Source of the DNA: Myxococcales bacterium
GTDB lineage: Bacteria; Myxococcota; Myxococcia; Myxococcales; Myxococcaceae
NCBI GenBank assembly: GCA_016191815.1
Contig: JACPVI010000081.1
Coordinates: 154,742 to 218,741 of the forward strand
Length of the DNA: 64,000 nucleotides
Direction of reading: 5' to 3'
Part shown: piece by piece, positions 26,409 to 36,710 of the stretch
Layout: the number at the start of each line of letters is the position of its first letter
Position numbering within the stretch: the first letter of the stretch is position 1
The notes under the pieces: model-generated
The model's input: only the letters and a program-made list of their open reading frames with translations
Told to the model about the DNA's origin: nothing
Database searches by the model: none
Made by a program: the position numbers and the translations under genes

Positions 26409-28103
26409 CTACTCGTACACCCGCGCCACCTGTGCGCCGTTGTAGTAATGCCCGAGGATGGCCTGGTAGCGCTGCCCGGCTTCGGCGCGGCCGATGGCGC
26501 CCGTCTGGCACATGCCCACGCCGTGGCCCCAGCCGCCTCCCCGGAACGTCCAGCCGGCGAGCTTCCCGTCCGGCCCACGCTCGGGGGAGACGACGAACAT
26601 CGCACTGTTCAGCATTCCGAACATCCGGCGGATGTTCAGCTCGCCGCGGACCTGCGTCGCGCCTCTCTCACCGGAGAGGGTGAGCAGGCGTGCGCGGCCG
26701 GACACTCCGCGCTCGGCCACGGCGATCGCCCGCACCGGTCCCAACTGTAGGTGCGCCGTCAGTGCGTCCACTTCTTCGGCAGTGAAGTGCCTCTCCCAGC
26801 GGTACTTGGCTGGCTGGGCGAAGCTCGAGAGGCGGCAGGCCGCGGGCAGCTCCGAGGAGAGGAAGGCCGGCAGGTCCTCTGGCTTGGCTGGCGCCTTACG
26901 GCCGGGGAGGGTGTCGGGGCGCCCGCGCAGGCTCGGATCCGCCGGCCCGCCCCACACCACCTCGTTGCTCTCGGTGTGGCCGCCGCAGACCGCGCTGTAG
27001 ACCGCGTCCACCAGCCTTCCGTCGGGCGAGAAGAGCGCCTCGCCACGGGTGGCCTCCACCGCCGCGTTGGTGGAGGCCGCCTCGCCGGAAAGCCCCCGGT
27101 AGACCGCGCAGTGCTGCTCGGCGCAGAGCAGGTAGGGATCGGCCAGGTGCTTGAGGCCGATCTTCGCCAGGGCCTCGCTGCGGGCGGTCACCGCCTGGGC
27201 CTTCAGCGCCTCGGGGTGCGCGCGGGAGAAGATCTCCGCCGGCACCAGCCCCCTCAGCAGCTCCTCCATGCTCACCACGTTGACCACCGCGAGCCTTCCG
27301 GCGCGGTCCAAGGTGAAAAGGAGCGAGCCTCGGTAGCTCCGGTCCTCGAAGCCGTGCGAGGGGTAGCCGACGCCGTGCTCCACCCCGCGCACCTCGATCG
27401 CAGCCCCGTCCTGCGCCTCGGCGGCGATCCAGTCCTGAGCCAGCGCCACCGAGGCCCCGGCCGAATCCAAAAGCTCCAGCACGCCGCGCGAAGGCCTTCG
27501 CACCTCCTCGAAGAGCGAGGTCCGCACTCCGTGCTTGCGCAGGATCTCCGTCTGGCGTTCGGCGGCGCGTCCCTGCAACTCCTCATCGAGGAGCAAGAGG
27601 TACCGCCGGTTGTCGATCACCTTTCCCGAGATTCCGTACACCGAGCCGAGCACGTGGGGGCGGACCTTGTAGCCGCGCTCTTCCCAGCTCCGCTGCTCGG
27701 CGGCCAGGCCCTGCTTGTCGGCGAAGCGGAGCTCGGCGAGCTGGACGTGCACCGAGGTCTCGGAGGGCTCGGCCTTCACCACTCGGGCGGTCCACTCCGA
27801 GGCGGCGGGTGCCTCCACTAGCTTCTCCACGTCTCCGGACAGGCGCATCCGCAGCCGGCCGCGTGCGGAGAAGGTCACCGATGGCCGTCCTTCCATCAGC
27901 CGGACCGGGACGCGTGGCTCGCCGTCGCGGAAGTCGAGGCGCTTGGCCTGGGAGGGAGCCAGGCCCCCAGGCGCCGGTGGAGGCTCGGGCAGCCCTTCGG
28001 AGCTACCGCGCCCGGGGCCTCCGCCGCCACCCAAGTCGTGCAGCGGCCGGCGCGCACAACACGCCAGGGCACAGGACGCCGCCAGCCACAGTGCGAGCCG
28101 CAC
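26409..28103 (-). CDS. SpoIID/LytB-domain lipoprotein
   Basis: 564 aa. Lipoprotein-type signal (LWLAASCALACC) followed by a Gly/Pro-rich stretch. The SpoIID domain is in the C-terminal half: VSMEELLRGLVPAEIFSRAH (catalytic Glu context), YSAVCGGHTESNEVVWGG with a Cys, and the closing GGGWGHGVGMCQTGAIGRA. SpoIID-type enzymes are lytic transglycosylases acting on denuded peptidoglycan. An N-terminal region of about 250 aa with two beta repeats is unassigned. GTG start at 28103. The gene lies 7 nt after the tRNA-Cys gene on the same strand. Confidence 0.85.
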   Translation of the reverse strand: MRLALWLAASCALACCARRPLHDLGGGGGPGRGSSEGLPEPPPAPGGLAPSQAKRLDFRDGEPRVPVRLMEGRPSVTFSARGRLRMRLSGDVEKLVEAPAASEWTARVVKAEPSETSVHVQLAELRFADKQGLAAEQRSWEERGYKVRPHVLGSVYGISGKVIDNRRYLLLLDEELQGRAAERQTEILRKHGVRTSLFEEVRRPSRGVLELLDSAGASVALAQDWIAAEAQDGAAIEVRGVEHGVGYPSHGFEDRSYRGSLLFTLDRAGRLAVVNVVSMEELLRGLVPAEIFSRAHPEALKAQAVTARSEALAKIGLKHLADPYLLCAEQHCAVYRGLSGEAASTNAAVEATRGEALFSPDGRLVDAVYSAVCGGHTESNEVVWGGPADPSLRGRPDTLPGRKAPAKPEDLPAFLSSELPAACRLSSFAQPAKYRWERHFTAEEVDALTAHLQLGPVRAIAVAERGVSGRARLLTLSGERGATQVRGELNIRRMFGMLNSAMFVVSPERGPDGKLAGWTFRGGGWGHGVGMCQTGAIGRAEAGQRYQAILGHYYNGAQVARVYE

Positions 28104-28110
28104 GATCGAG

Positions 28111-28182
28111 AGGCGCCACCCGGATTCGAACCGGGGAGTGAGGGTTTTGCAGACCCTTGCCTTACCACTTGGCTATGGCGCC
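28111..28182 (-). tRNA. tRNA-Cys (GCA)
   Basis: 72-nt cloverleaf. Acceptor stem GGCGCCA/TGGCGCC, D-arm AGCCAAGTGGTAAGGC, anticodon loop CTGCAAA with GCA, and T-loop GGTTCGAATCC. The discriminator base is T (U73), the identity base for Cys. CCA is not encoded. Confidence 0.95.
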
Positions 28183-28251
28183 AAGGCCTCGTCTGTATAC
28201 GAAGCGCGTCTGGCCGGGTCAAGGAAGCCCGGGCCGCCGGCCGCCCGCCCG

Positions 28252-30810
28252 TCAGCGCCGCCGCCGCCTGAGCAGGGCGGAGGCGAGAGCGAGGGCCGCG
28301 AGGCCTGCTCCGGAGCTGGAACAGCCGCAGCCTTCGGGAATGCGCCCGCCCTGTGGAGCCAAAGAAACGACAACGGTCCGGCCGGCATCGGGAGTCCCGG
28401 GCGAACCCGCGTCGGGGACTCCACAGCTATCGGCCTGCTCGAACGAGGCAGAGAGCCCCCGCACCGTCGCCCCGTTGGCGCTCGGGGTGGCGAGGGTGAG
28501 GTAGATCTCGCTCGAGGCGCCGCAGGGAACCTGAATCGCGACCTTGCCGCTCATCGACCCGCCCGTGATGGTCGCGTCTGCCGTCTTGTCGGCGTCGTGT
28601 GCGGTGGTGTTCGCGCTGGGCCGGGTGAAGGTGATGGGTTGGCCCACCTTGGCCAGCACCTTTACTTGAGGCGCCCCGCCGAAGCCGGCCAGGCCGCCGC
28701 CCACCTGCCCAGCGATGGTGACGCTCTTCGCCCCGTTGGGTGTGATGAGCTTGAGCTGGTAGGGGCCGGGGACGAGCTGCCCTGCGGCAAGCTCCGCCCG
28801 CTGGGTGCCGCCGATGCCGTAGTAGGGCCTGGGCTGAGTGGCCACGGTCAGGTCGATCAGCTTCGAGCAATTGGTGACGCCGCGCGCGTCGAAGATCTGC
28901 TTCATCTTCGAGTCCGCCTGCGGCACCTGAGGGAAGGCCGCGGGCAGGTGCGCCGCGATCGCCGCCGCGGCTTGATCGAAGTCGGTCCTCGGGTTCATCG
29001 AAACCAGGGCGGCGTAGATGGCGGCGTCGAAGGTCCGGCCGTTGTCCGCGCCGAGGAAGTGGGACTTCCTCGCCTGCCATAGGGCCGCGGAGAAGTGCTG
29101 GCTGTCTTGGTGGACCTCGCCCCAGAGCACCTCGGGGCAGGAGAAGGAGTTCTCCAGATCGCGCAGGGAGATGTCCTGCTGGAGCTGGCCTCCGCCGCTC
29201 GGGTCGGAGATGCGCGGCCCCACGTATTCGCCCAGCTTGGGGTTCTGGCCGAGGGCAGCGGCGAGGTAGTCAGCGATCCCCTCGTGGAGGGCGCCGCCCT
29301 CGTCGTTTCCGGAGCGAGCGTCGATCACGAACGCGGAGAAGTCCGCGGTGGAGGCGATCACCCCGTGGCCGAACTCGTGCCAGAGCACCGGGGCGTCGTA
29401 GGCGAAGTCCGCCTTCGTGCCCTGGAACATCATCAGGGTGTCGACGTCGAGCGCGTACTCCGCCGGCAGGATGAGTTGCTGGAAGTTCTCCCGGGCGAGG
29501 AACATCGCGTTGTCCACCCTCATCAGCTTGTTGGTGGTGGCGGTCTGGGTCTGGGGGTTGATGTTCTTCTGCATGTCCTCCACGTCGGGCAACGTCACGT
29601 TCGCCCAGGAGGCCGGGGTGCGGGGCGGGGTGCGCTTCTCGTCGCGCATCCGGAAGGGTTGCAGGTTCTCGCCGGGGAAGATCGGCGCCGCCGCGCTCGA
29701 GAGGCCACGCACGAAGTCGTAGACGGAATTCAGGTGGTAGAAGGCGTGCACCTCGGCGAAGGGGTCGGAGTCCGTTGGCTGCGACTGGCTCACTGGACCG
29801 GTGGGCGGATCAAACGGCGTGAAGACGTAGCTTCCTCCGTCGTTGAGCGCCGGGTCATTGGCGGCCCTCATCACCCGGTCGCAGACTGCCACGTCGTAGT
29901 TGATGTTGAAGCCGAACATCTGGAACACGCCGCGGGCGCGCTTGGGGCCGGCGTCCACCTCCTCCGAGCAGCCCTGGTTGGGACAGCAGCCGAAGGTGGT
30001 GAGCTGGTTGCCGTACAGGCGGCCGGCGTCGTTGGGCTCGAAATAGCCGCCCCCGTCGGGCAGCGGCAGGAAGGCGACCGGGCTCAGCATCGATCCGCCG
30101 TCCGCATGGCGGAGCTGCACCTGCACCAGCGGCATCGCGCCGACGCCCGCGTCGAGGCCACCCGGGCTCGAGGAATAGACGTTGGCGTCGTCGGAGGCGC
30201 GGAAGACTCGGTTCTTCGCCCAGAGGACCTCGCCCGCCACCGAGTCCACTGCCACGTGCCAGCTCTCGGAGGGATCCAGCGTGAGCACCCACACCAGGTA
30301 CCCCGAGTGCACCACTTCGCCCGAGGGGAACACCTCCTGGCGGACGCCTCCGTACGGTTGGCCGTTGCCGTCCAGGAGCGCCATCGGCACCGCGCGCGCC
30401 GCGAGCCGCATCGCCTCCCTGGGGCTCATTCGCCAGTCGAGCGCGGCCCGCCGGTAACGCACGATGCCCGAGGAGAGCTGCACCACGCTCCGCGAGCGGT
30501 CGATTGTCACCACCACGCGCGCGCCATGCACATCCAGCCCGGAGACCTGCTGCCGCAAGTGGAACGAGGCGCCGAACCGCGTGCCGAAGACCTCCGGCGC
30601 GCCCAGCCCCGAGGTGGCGGGAAGCCCCAGCTCCTCACGCCTGGAGAGCGCAAAGGCGCGGACCGCTTCCGGCAGCCTGCCCTGCAGCGGCTCCGAGAGC
30701 TGGCCGACTCCCAACCTCAGCTCGCCCCCGGGGGAGTCGATCTTCTGGGAGTAGGCGGGAGCGAATGGCACTGCGGCAAGCAGCGGGACGAGCAAAGCCG
30801 TGGGGAGCAT
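28252..30810 (-). CDS. Secreted zinc metalloprotease (M36/M4-like) with MYXO-CTERM-type tail
   Basis: 852 aa. Signal peptide (cleaved near AYSQ, about 21), then an FTP-type propeptide (about 60-200: [15 protein letters not shown] and [15 protein letters not shown]). The catalytic domain has the zinc motif HEFGH ([12 protein letters not shown]) with a later Glu ligand in [16 protein letters not shown]-terminal beta domain with Ig-like features follows. The tail begins GCGCSS, has a hydrophobic segment and ends with five Arg, the MYXO-CTERM arrangement thought to be a surface-sorting signal. This family mainly digests extracellular protein. GCSE and CCPNQGC clusters near residue 275 are unusual additions. 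Confidence 0.9.
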   Translation of the reverse strand: MLPTALLVPLLAAVPFAPAYSQKIDSPGGELRLGVGQLSEPLQGRLPEAVRAFALSRREELGLPATSGLGAPEVFGTRFGASFHLRQQVSGLDVHGARVVVTIDRSRSVVQLSSGIVRYRRAALDWRMSPREAMRLAARAVPMALLDGNGQPYGGVRQEVFPSGEVVHSGYLVWVLTLDPSESWHVAVDSVAGEVLWAKNRVFRASDDANVYSSSPGGLDAGVGAMPLVQVQLRHADGGSMLSPVAFLPLPDGGGYFEPNDAGRLYGNQLTTFGCCPNQGCSEEVDAGPKRARGVFQMFGFNINYDVAVCDRVMRAANDPALNDGGSYVFTPFDPPTGPVSQSQPTDSDPFAEVHAFYHLNSVYDFVRGLSSAAAPIFPGENLQPFRMRDEKRTPPRTPASWANVTLPDVEDMQKNINPQTQTATTNKLMRVDNAMFLARENFQQLILPAEYALDVDTLMMFQGTKADFAYDAPVLWHEFGHGVIASTADFSAFVIDARSGNDEGGALHEGIADYLAAALGQNPKLGEYVGPRISDPSGGGQLQQDISLRDLENSFSCPEVLWGEVHQDSQHFSAALWQARKSHFLGADNGRTFDAAIYAALVSMNPRTDFDQAAAAIAAHLPAAFPQVPQADSKMKQIFDARGVTNCSKLIDLTVATQPRPYYGIGGTQRAELAAGQLVPGPYQLKLITPNGAKSVTIAGQVGGGLAGFGGAPQVKVLAKVGQPITFTRPSANTTAHDADKTADATITGGSMSGKVAIQVPCGASSEIYLTLATPSANGATVRGLSASFEQADSCGVPDAGSPGTPDAGRTVVVSLAPQGGRIPEGCGCSSSGAGLAALALASALLRRRRR

Positions 30811-31011
30811 GGAGCCCTCGGTTCGCGGCGAGGAGCCGGCCCTCTTCGGGGCGCGGACAGTACCACGGCGGCCCGCGAGGTCGCCTGGCCCCTATGCGCC
30901 GGCGCCCGCTCGGGCCCTCCCTAGGGCTGCCGGCGGCCACCCGGAGGCGCCGGGGCCCACGGAAGGCTCATCGCCGCGCGACCGGTTTGCAGACTGGGGC
31001 CCACAGGACGA

Positions 31012-31350
31012 ATGAGCATCGCTTGCAGCGAGCTGCTTCGCCGCCTCGGAGACGACGACCTGCTGGTCATCGATTGCCGTCGCCTCGAAGACTGGGAAGG
31101 CTTCGAGCTGCACATCCCGGGGGCCCTGAGGATGAGCGTCGAAGAGCTGCACGCCTTCGCTCACCAGCTTCCCGACGACGAGCTGATCGTGCTCGTGGGC
31201 TGGGAGCCCGATGGCTGGGACGCGCGGCAGGCCAGGCGCATCCTGAGGCTCGGCGGACGCGAGGCCGTGTGTCTGGAAGGCGGGCTGCGGGGATGGGTGG
31301 CGTCCGGCTACCCCATCGAGAGGCACGAGGCCGACGCCGCGAGCCGCTGA
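31012..31350 (+). CDS. Rhodanese-like domain protein without the catalytic Cys
   Basis: 112 aa, a single rhodanese domain: [25 protein letters not shown] in the first half and [13 protein letters not shown] at the end. The active-site loop should read CxxGxR; here the corresponding loop is [13 protein letters not shown] with no Cys, so it cannot act as a sulfurtransferase and may be regulatory or binding. The only Cys residues lie at SIACSEL, IDCRR and VCLEGG, none in the loop. ATG at 31012. Divergent from the protease gene and 63 nt ahead of asd. Confidence 0.8.
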   Translation: MSIACSELLRRLGDDDLLVIDCRRLEDWEGFELHIPGALRMSVEELHAFAHQLPDDELIVLVGWEPDGWDARQARRILRLGGREAVCLEGGLRGWVASGYPIERHEADAASR

Positions 31351-31413
31351 GCTGCCGGCACGCTTCCCGCCGCCGAGCAAAGAGTGTATGCACGCCCCTT
31401 CAAGGGAGGCGAC

Positions 31414-32493
31414 ATGAGAAAGCTCCGCTCCGTCATCGTCGGCGCCACCGGCCTCGCCGGCCAGCAGTTCATCGCCGCGCTCGAGCGGCACCCCTTCTTC
31501 GAGGTGGCGGCGGTCGCGGCCTCCTCTCGCTCGGCGGGCAAGACGTACGCCGAGGCCTTGAGGACCCCCAGCGGGATGATGGGTTGGTTCCTCTCCGAAC
31601 CGCTTCCGGGAGCGGTGGCGTCGATGAAGGTGCTCGACGGGGCCGAAGTGTCGGGGCGGGACTTCGAGCTGGCATTCTCCGCGGTGGAGGCGGACGTGGC
31701 CCGCGAGCTGGAGCCCAGGCTGGCGAAAGACGTCCCGGTCATCTCCACCGCGAGCGCCTTCCGCTACGAGGAGGACGTGCCGCTGCTCATCCCTCCGGTC
31801 AACGCCGGCCACGCGCCACTCATCGAAGAGCAGCGCCGCCGCCGCGGCTCCAAGGGCTTCATCCTCCCCATTCCCAACTGCACCACCACCGGGCTCGCGG
31901 TCACCCTCGCGCCGCTCGAGCAGGCCTTCGGGGTGCAGGCGGTGATGATGACTTCCTTGCAAGCCTGCTCGGGCGCGGGCCGTTCGCCGGGGGTGATCGG
32001 CCTCGACATCCTCGACAACGTCATCCCGCACATCGCGAAGGAGGAAGGCAAGGTCGAGGTGGAGACCAAGAAGATCCTCGGCTCGATGGGGAAGGGGAGC
32101 GTGTTGCCGCACCCGATGAAGGTGTCCTGCACCTGCACGAGGGTAGCGGTGCTCGAGGGGCACACCGAGGCCGCCTTCGTCTCGCTCAAGTCGCGCGCGT
32201 CGGTGGCCGAGGTGGCCGCGGCGATGCGCGAGTGGAAGGGCGCCGAGGCCGCGCGGGGGCTGCCCAGCTCCCCGGCGAGATGGATCGAAGTTCAGGACGA
32301 CCCGTTCCGGCCCCAACCGCGCCTCGACCGCGACGCGCACGGAGGGATGGCCACCAGCGTGGGGCGCATCCGCGAGGACGGCGTCCTGGAGAACGGCGTG
32401 AAGTACGTGCTGGTCTCCCACAACACCAAGATGGGCGCGGCCAAGGGCGCGGTGCTGGTGGCGGAGCTATTGAGGGCGCAGGGCGTTCTCTGA
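31414..32493 (+). CDS. asd: Aspartate-semialdehyde dehydrogenase
   Basis: 359 aa. It reduces aspartyl phosphate to aspartate semialdehyde, toward lysine, threonine, methionine and cell-wall diaminopimelate. NADP motif [12 protein letters not shown] at the N-terminus. The catalytic Cys156 is in [10 protein letters not shown], the motif of the archaeal/fungal-type subclass. The acid residues around VETKKI and [12 protein letters not shown] near the C-terminus are typical. ATG at 31414 is preferred because GGGAGG lies 4 nt upstream; an in-frame ATG at 31384 has none. Followed by the ferredoxin gene. Confidence 0.92.
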   Translation: MRKLRSVIVGATGLAGQQFIAALERHPFFEVAAVAASSRSAGKTYAEALRTPSGMMGWFLSEPLPGAVASMKVLDGAEVSGRDFELAFSAVEADVARELEPRLAKDVPVISTASAFRYEEDVPLLIPPVNAGHAPLIEEQRRRRGSKGFILPIPNCTTTGLAVTLAPLEQAFGVQAVMMTSLQACSGAGRSPGVIGLDILDNVIPHIAKEEGKVEVETKKILGSMGKGSVLPHPMKVSCTCTRVAVLEGHTEAAFVSLKSRASVAEVAAAMREWKGAEAARGLPSSPARWIEVQDDPFRPQPRLDRDAHGGMATSVGRIREDGVLENGVKYVLVSHNTKMGAAKGAVLVAELLRAQGVL

Positions 32494-32594
32494 GCCATTC
32501 GCCGGCGCGGCTCCGGTCGAAAAACTCGCGACGCGAGACACCGCTTCGGATAGTGTCCGCGGCCCGAGATCCTCCGTTTCAAGGAGTGTTCACC

Positions 32595-32930
<336 letters not shown>

Positions 32931-32954
32931 CGGACCGGACCCCGCTTCTCCGCG

Positions 32955-33695
32955 TCACCCGACCGAGAGCGCGCTCAGCTTGAGCCCCCGCGTGCGGATT
33001 TCCTCGCGGATCCGGCTCAAGTCCTCGGGGGCCGGGGGGCCGTTTCGGCCCTGGATGCGCAGCGCGACCTCCTTGGGGCCGGTGCGCTCGATCTCCACCC
33101 GCGCGGCGATGGCATCGTCCAGCGTGAGCGCCAACGCCGGCCGGTGCGACTTGAGGAAGCGCTCAATCTTCTCGATCAAGGCGATCGCGGAGGCCGCCCG
33201 GTGCGCCGCCCGCACCGCCGCGGAACCCTCCGCGCCGTTGCTCGACACCTCAGCCGGCTTCGGCTCGAGCTTCCGGCCCGGAAAGTCAGCCCCCTTTGCG
33301 GGGCAGTTGCGCGCCTGCTTCTCGTCTGAAAGCTCGATCTGCAGCTCCCGGCAGATGATGTCCAACAGCCGCGCGTCGAGGCGGCCGTCGTGCTCGGTGT
33401 TGGCCTGCTGGCGCACGGCGAGCAAGCGCTCCGCTTCCGCGTCGATTCGCGCGCGGGCCAAGACCCTCGTCTGCGCGGCCTGGCCGGTGAGGACAGCTCC
33501 CCGCACTCCGTTCACAGCCAAGACAACCCTCGGCCCCGCGCCAGAGGGCAAACCGCTCTGGCGGGCACCTTTCCGCACCGTGTGCGCGCCCAGCGGGTCG
33601 CGGGAATCCGCGCGCTTGCTCCGGAGGATTTCCCGGAACGGCTGCTTTCGAGCCACCTCCGCGGCATGCGCCCCTTCGAGCCGAGTCGCCTTCAT
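32955..33695 (-). CDS. Unknown protein with a FliK/needle-length-regulator-like C-terminus
   Basis: 246 aa, basic and Ala-rich, no signal or membrane segment. The C-terminal third (LALTLDDAIAARVEIERTG, ... RIREEIRTRGLKLSALSV) resembles the C-terminal core of flagellar hook-length or type III secretion length-control proteins in its alternation of beta strands and helix. This is weak, sequence-pattern evidence, and no secretion genes are nearby. ATG at 33695 has GGAGG 4 nt upstream, supporting it over an upstream in-frame start. Otherwise uncharacterised. Confidence 0.5.
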   Translation of the reverse strand: MKATRLEGAHAAEVARKQPFREILRSKRADSRDPLGAHTVRKGARQSGLPSGAGPRVVLAVNGVRGAVLTGQAAQTRVLARARIDAEAERLLAVRQQANTEHDGRLDARLLDIICRELQIELSDEKQARNCPAKGADFPGRKLEPKPAEVSSNGAEGSAAVRAAHRAASAIALIEKIERFLKSHRPALALTLDDAIAARVEIERTGPKEVALRIQGRNGPPAPEDLSRIREEIRTRGLKLSALSVG

Positions 33696-33835
33696 CGCTG
33701 CCTCCGACTGGTGCAGCCAAACCCGAGCAGGTTGCGTGCCAGGTCCAAGTAGGCGAAATGCCACGGTGCGGCGAGGCGAGAGCGACAGCAACCTCGCACT
33801 CCCGGCCGCGTTCTCGGACGGTCGGGTCGCGGTTG

Positions 33836-34870
33836 TCAGTGGGCGAAGCCGCCGGGTTGCCGGGGAGCCAGCCCGGTTAGCTCGTTGACCGCGAGCGGGC
33901 AGTAGGCGACCGCCTGGGGATCGGCGAGCAGGGCTCCCTGCGACCAGTCCCGATCCTCGAAGAGGAGGGCCTCGCGGATCTCCACCTCGGTGACGGCGCG
34001 GTTCATCTCCCAGAACCTGCCGCGCACCAGCATCCGCTTCCCGCGGGGCACCTTGGAGAGATCGATGAACTGCCTCGGGGCGAGCTTGGCGATTATCTTC
34101 ACCGGGGGCGGCTTCTTCACCGCGAAGAACATGAGCTGGTTCTGGCTGGGCATCGGCGGCTCCCAGTGCAGGAGCGCCACTATCGCCTCGTCCTCCGGCG
34201 GAGGAGGCGGCTTTTTACCCTGGCCTTTCTTCTGAGGCGCGGTGAGGCCGGCATCGAGGAGGATCGCCCCGCCCCAGGCCACGTCGCGGTCGAGGTAGGC
34301 GTCGCGGAAGTCGGCCACTACGTCCTGGGTGGCGGCGCGGGTGGCGCGCAGGACCTCCAGCTCGTACCGATCCCGAAGGGCCGGCAGCGTGAACATGAAG
34401 CTGTCGATGGGCCTGATCCCCTCGTTCAGGAAGCGGAGCTTGCCCACGTCGATGATCATCACCTTCTGGTTCAGGGCGCCGGCGGTGGTGAGCCAGTTGT
34501 CAGGGAGCTTCCGGTCGATGAGTACCCTCCGCACCATGGTGGAGAGATAGGCGGCGGCGGGGAAGCGCGGGGTGGTGAGCTGGGTCTGGACCGCCTGCAG
34601 CAGCATCGGGTCCACGGTGAAGTTCTCGTCGCGCCGGTGGAGGGAGGGGCCGATCTCCGCCAGCACCGCGAGGAGCGCACCGACCAGCTGGACGCAGTTC
34701 GGATCCTGGGTGCCTTGCTCGAGCGCGCGGCCGAGCTTGGACTTGAGCAGGCGGCGGTCGGTCTCCTCTTCCCGGAAGAGCGGCGGCTTGCCGCTGCCGA
34801 AGAAGTAGTCCTTCTGGGCGAGCGCGGCTGGCGCCAAGAGGAGAGCGAGCGCGGCGGCGGCGAGGCGCAT
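33836..34870 (-). CDS. Exported protein of unknown function
   Basis: 344 aa from ATG at 34870 (a GTG at 34891 is an alternative). Signal peptide AAAALALLLAPAALAQ. Mature part is mixed, with TNFTVDPMLLQAVQ-like helices and a linker containing GQGKKPPPPPEDEA at about 225. Beta-rich segments KIIAKLAPRQFIDL and RGKRMLVRGRFWEM follow. One conserved-looking Cys (YCPLAV) near the C-terminus. No family recognised. It could be a myxobacterial lineage-specific envelope protein. Confidence 0.6.
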   Translation of the reverse strand: MRLAAAALALLLAPAALAQKDYFFGSGKPPLFREEETDRRLLKSKLGRALEQGTQDPNCVQLVGALLAVLAEIGPSLHRRDENFTVDPMLLQAVQTQLTTPRFPAAAYLSTMVRRVLIDRKLPDNWLTTAGALNQKVMIIDVGKLRFLNEGIRPIDSFMFTLPALRDRYELEVLRATRAATQDVVADFRDAYLDRDVAWGGAILLDAGLTAPQKKGQGKKPPPPPEDEAIVALLHWEPPMPSQNQLMFFAVKKPPPVKIIAKLAPRQFIDLSKVPRGKRMLVRGRFWEMNRAVTEVEIREALLFEDRDWSQGALLADPQAVAYCPLAVNELTGLAPRQPGGFAH

Positions 34871-34998
34871 CGTCGGAACGGAGGTTAGCACGGCCTCGCC
34901 CGCGCCGGCGCCAGGTCACGCCGGTCCGCCTCGCGATCGGGGAGGCCGTCGCGTGGTTTCGCCAGGCCGGCTACGCGAAGCCGGCCTAGGCGTCCTTC

Positions 34999-36162
34999 TC
35001 ATCTCACCGCACGCTCCACGGGGGGCAGAGACAGCGCGATCGCCGCGGCCACCATCTCCACCGCCGCCGCCACCGCGAACAGCCGCTGTCCTCCGAGCGC
35101 GTCGTAGCCCACCCCCGAGGAGAGAAAGCCCACGAGGCCCCCCACTCCGAACGTCACCGAGACGAAGAGCGCCTGGCCGGTGGCGCGCATGGACTCGGGG
35201 ACCCTGCGCGCGACATAGGCCACCGCGGCGACGAAGAACGCTCCGAAGGTGAGCCCGTGGATCGCCTGCAGCGCGACGATTGCCACCGGGTGCTCCGCTA
35301 CCGACATGCCCATCCACCTGGCGGCGCTGGCGGCGAAGGAGATGGCGAGCAGGTGCCGGGGGGCGATCCGGTCCGAAAGCTGCGGGTAGACCAGCATCAC
35401 GCCGATCTCCACCGTCACCGCGAGCCCGGCGGAGATGCCCACCACCGAGGGCGGCAGCCCGAGCGCTCCCACGTGGATGGCGAAGGTTCCGTGGAAGGGT
35501 GCGCAGGCGATCCAGTGCAGCGCGCAGGCGAGGAGCCCCAGGCGCAGATCGCGGCGGCCGAGCAGGGCGGGTCCTCCGAGGAGCGGGGGCGGCGCCAAGG
35601 ACTCGGCCTGCGAAAGCGGGACGCTGGGCAGGGCGAAGCTCACGAAGAAGTAGCCGCCCATGATGAGCAGCGGCACCCAGACCGCGGTCCTGTCCACTTG
35701 GGAGACCGACAACCCGAAGGCAGTGGAGCTGACCACGAAGCCGAGCGAGCCCACCGCCCTGAGCCGGGCATAGCTGCCTCCGGTGCGGGAGAGGTGCAAG
35801 AGCGCCAAGCTGTCGAGCACCGTGGTCACCGAGGCGCCGAAGAAGGCGTACGCGGCGAGCGAGAGCATGATCGGCGCGAACCGCTCAGCCAACAAGAGCG
35901 GGGCGAACCCCAGGCACGCGCCGAGGCCGATCGCCGAGAGCACTCGCTCGGGGCGTCCGGTCCGGTCGGCCAGGTGGCCCCACAGAGGCGGCGACACCAG
36001 GGCGAAGGCCGGGCCCACCGCGAGCAGGGCGCCGATCTGGGTCACTGATAGCCCGAGGAACTTGAAGTAGGCGGGGAGGAAGGGGAGGGTGACCCCCACC
36101 GCGCCGAAGTAGAGGAAGTAGAACCCCGCCAGCGCCGCGGCGCCGGACGGTCGAGCTCGCAT
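34999..36162 (-). CDS. Major facilitator transporter (MFS_1-like)
   Basis: 387 aa with about 12 hydrophobic segments. The MFS loop 2-3 signature is GHLADRTGRPERV at about 61-73. The first helix region FYFLYFGAVGVTLPFLPAYFKFLGLS resembles the LacY/3-phenylpropionate permease-like group (MFS_1_like). The N-terminal half and the C-terminal half are separated by a short loop around residue 200. Substrate unknown. Divergent from the GNAT gene. Confidence 0.85.
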   Translation of the reverse strand: MRARPSGAAALAGFYFLYFGAVGVTLPFLPAYFKFLGLSVTQIGALLAVGPAFALVSPPLWGHLADRTGRPERVLSAIGLGACLGFAPLLLAERFAPIMLSLAAYAFFGASVTTVLDSLALLHLSRTGGSYARLRAVGSLGFVVSSTAFGLSVSQVDRTAVWVPLLIMGGYFFVSFALPSVPLSQAESLAPPPLLGGPALLGRRDLRLGLLACALHWIACAPFHGTFAIHVGALGLPPSVVGISAGLAVTVEIGVMLVYPQLSDRIAPRHLLAISFAASAARWMGMSVAEHPVAIVALQAIHGLTFGAFFVAAVAYVARRVPESMRATGQALFVSVTFGVGGLVGFLSSGVGYDALGGQRLFAVAAAVEMVAAAIALSLPPVERAVR

Positions 36163-36231
36163 GGGGCCGCCGCCTTACCACCTTTCGCGGCTGACGGCGG
36201 GCGCGGTTTTCTGTAGGGTCCGGCCCCGTCA

Positions 36232-36702
36232 ATGCCGGCCGAGACGAGTGCCGACGTCCGAATCGTTCCCGTGAGGTCGGAGGGAGACCTCGCGCAGGCA
36301 TTGGCGATCCGCGAGGTGGTGTTCATCGAGGAGCAACGCGTTCCGGAGACCATCGAGCGCGACGCCGAGGACGCGAGGGCCTACCACGTGCTGGCGGTGC
36401 AAGGCGGCCACGCCATCGGCACCGGCCGGTTGGTGATGCTCGCCCAGGTCCCCGAGGGCGAGAGCGGAAAGTGGGCGCAGGTGGGCCGGATGGCGGTCTT
36501 GCAGGCCTCGCGCAAGTCGGGAGTCGGGAGCAGCCTCCTCTGGGCGCTGGAGGAGGAGGCCCGCCGCCGGGGCTGCCACGGGCTGATCCTCCACGCCCAG
36601 CTCTCGGCGATGGACTTCTACAAGCGGCACGGCTACGTGCCGCACGGCGCCGTCTTCGAGGAGGCGGGGATGCCGCACCTCGAGATGAAGAAAAAGCTGT
36701 AG
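36232..36702 (+). CDS. GNAT-family N-acetyltransferase
   Basis: 156 aa. Acetyl-CoA binding segment QVGRMAVLQASRKSGVGSSLL (motif A, Q/RxxGxG/A pattern at about 88-99), preceded by FIEEQRVPETIERD, which resembles the YjcF/ElaA-like group. C-terminal FYKRHGYVP is the usual closing strand. The substrate (protein N-terminus, amine, or antibiotic) is unknown. It lies just before a glycosyltransferase gene; the gap of 8 nt contains a small hairpin. Confidence 0.85.
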   Translation: MPAETSADVRIVPVRSEGDLAQALAIREVVFIEEQRVPETIERDAEDARAYHVLAVQGGHAIGTGRLVMLAQVPEGESGKWAQVGRMAVLQASRKSGVGSSLLWALEEEARRRGCHGLILHAQLSAMDFYKRHGYVPHGAVFEEAGMPHLEMKKKL

Positions 36703-36709
36703 GCTTTTT
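36691..36709 (+). terminator. Weak hairpin spanning the GNAT stop, with a U-run
   Basis: AAAAAGC / GCTTTTT, 7-bp stem with a 5-nt loop, followed by further T. It covers the end of the GNAT gene and lies directly before the GTG of the GT21 gene at 36711. It could attenuate readthrough or cover the ribosome-binding site. Confidence 0.35.
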
Positions 36710-36710
36710 T

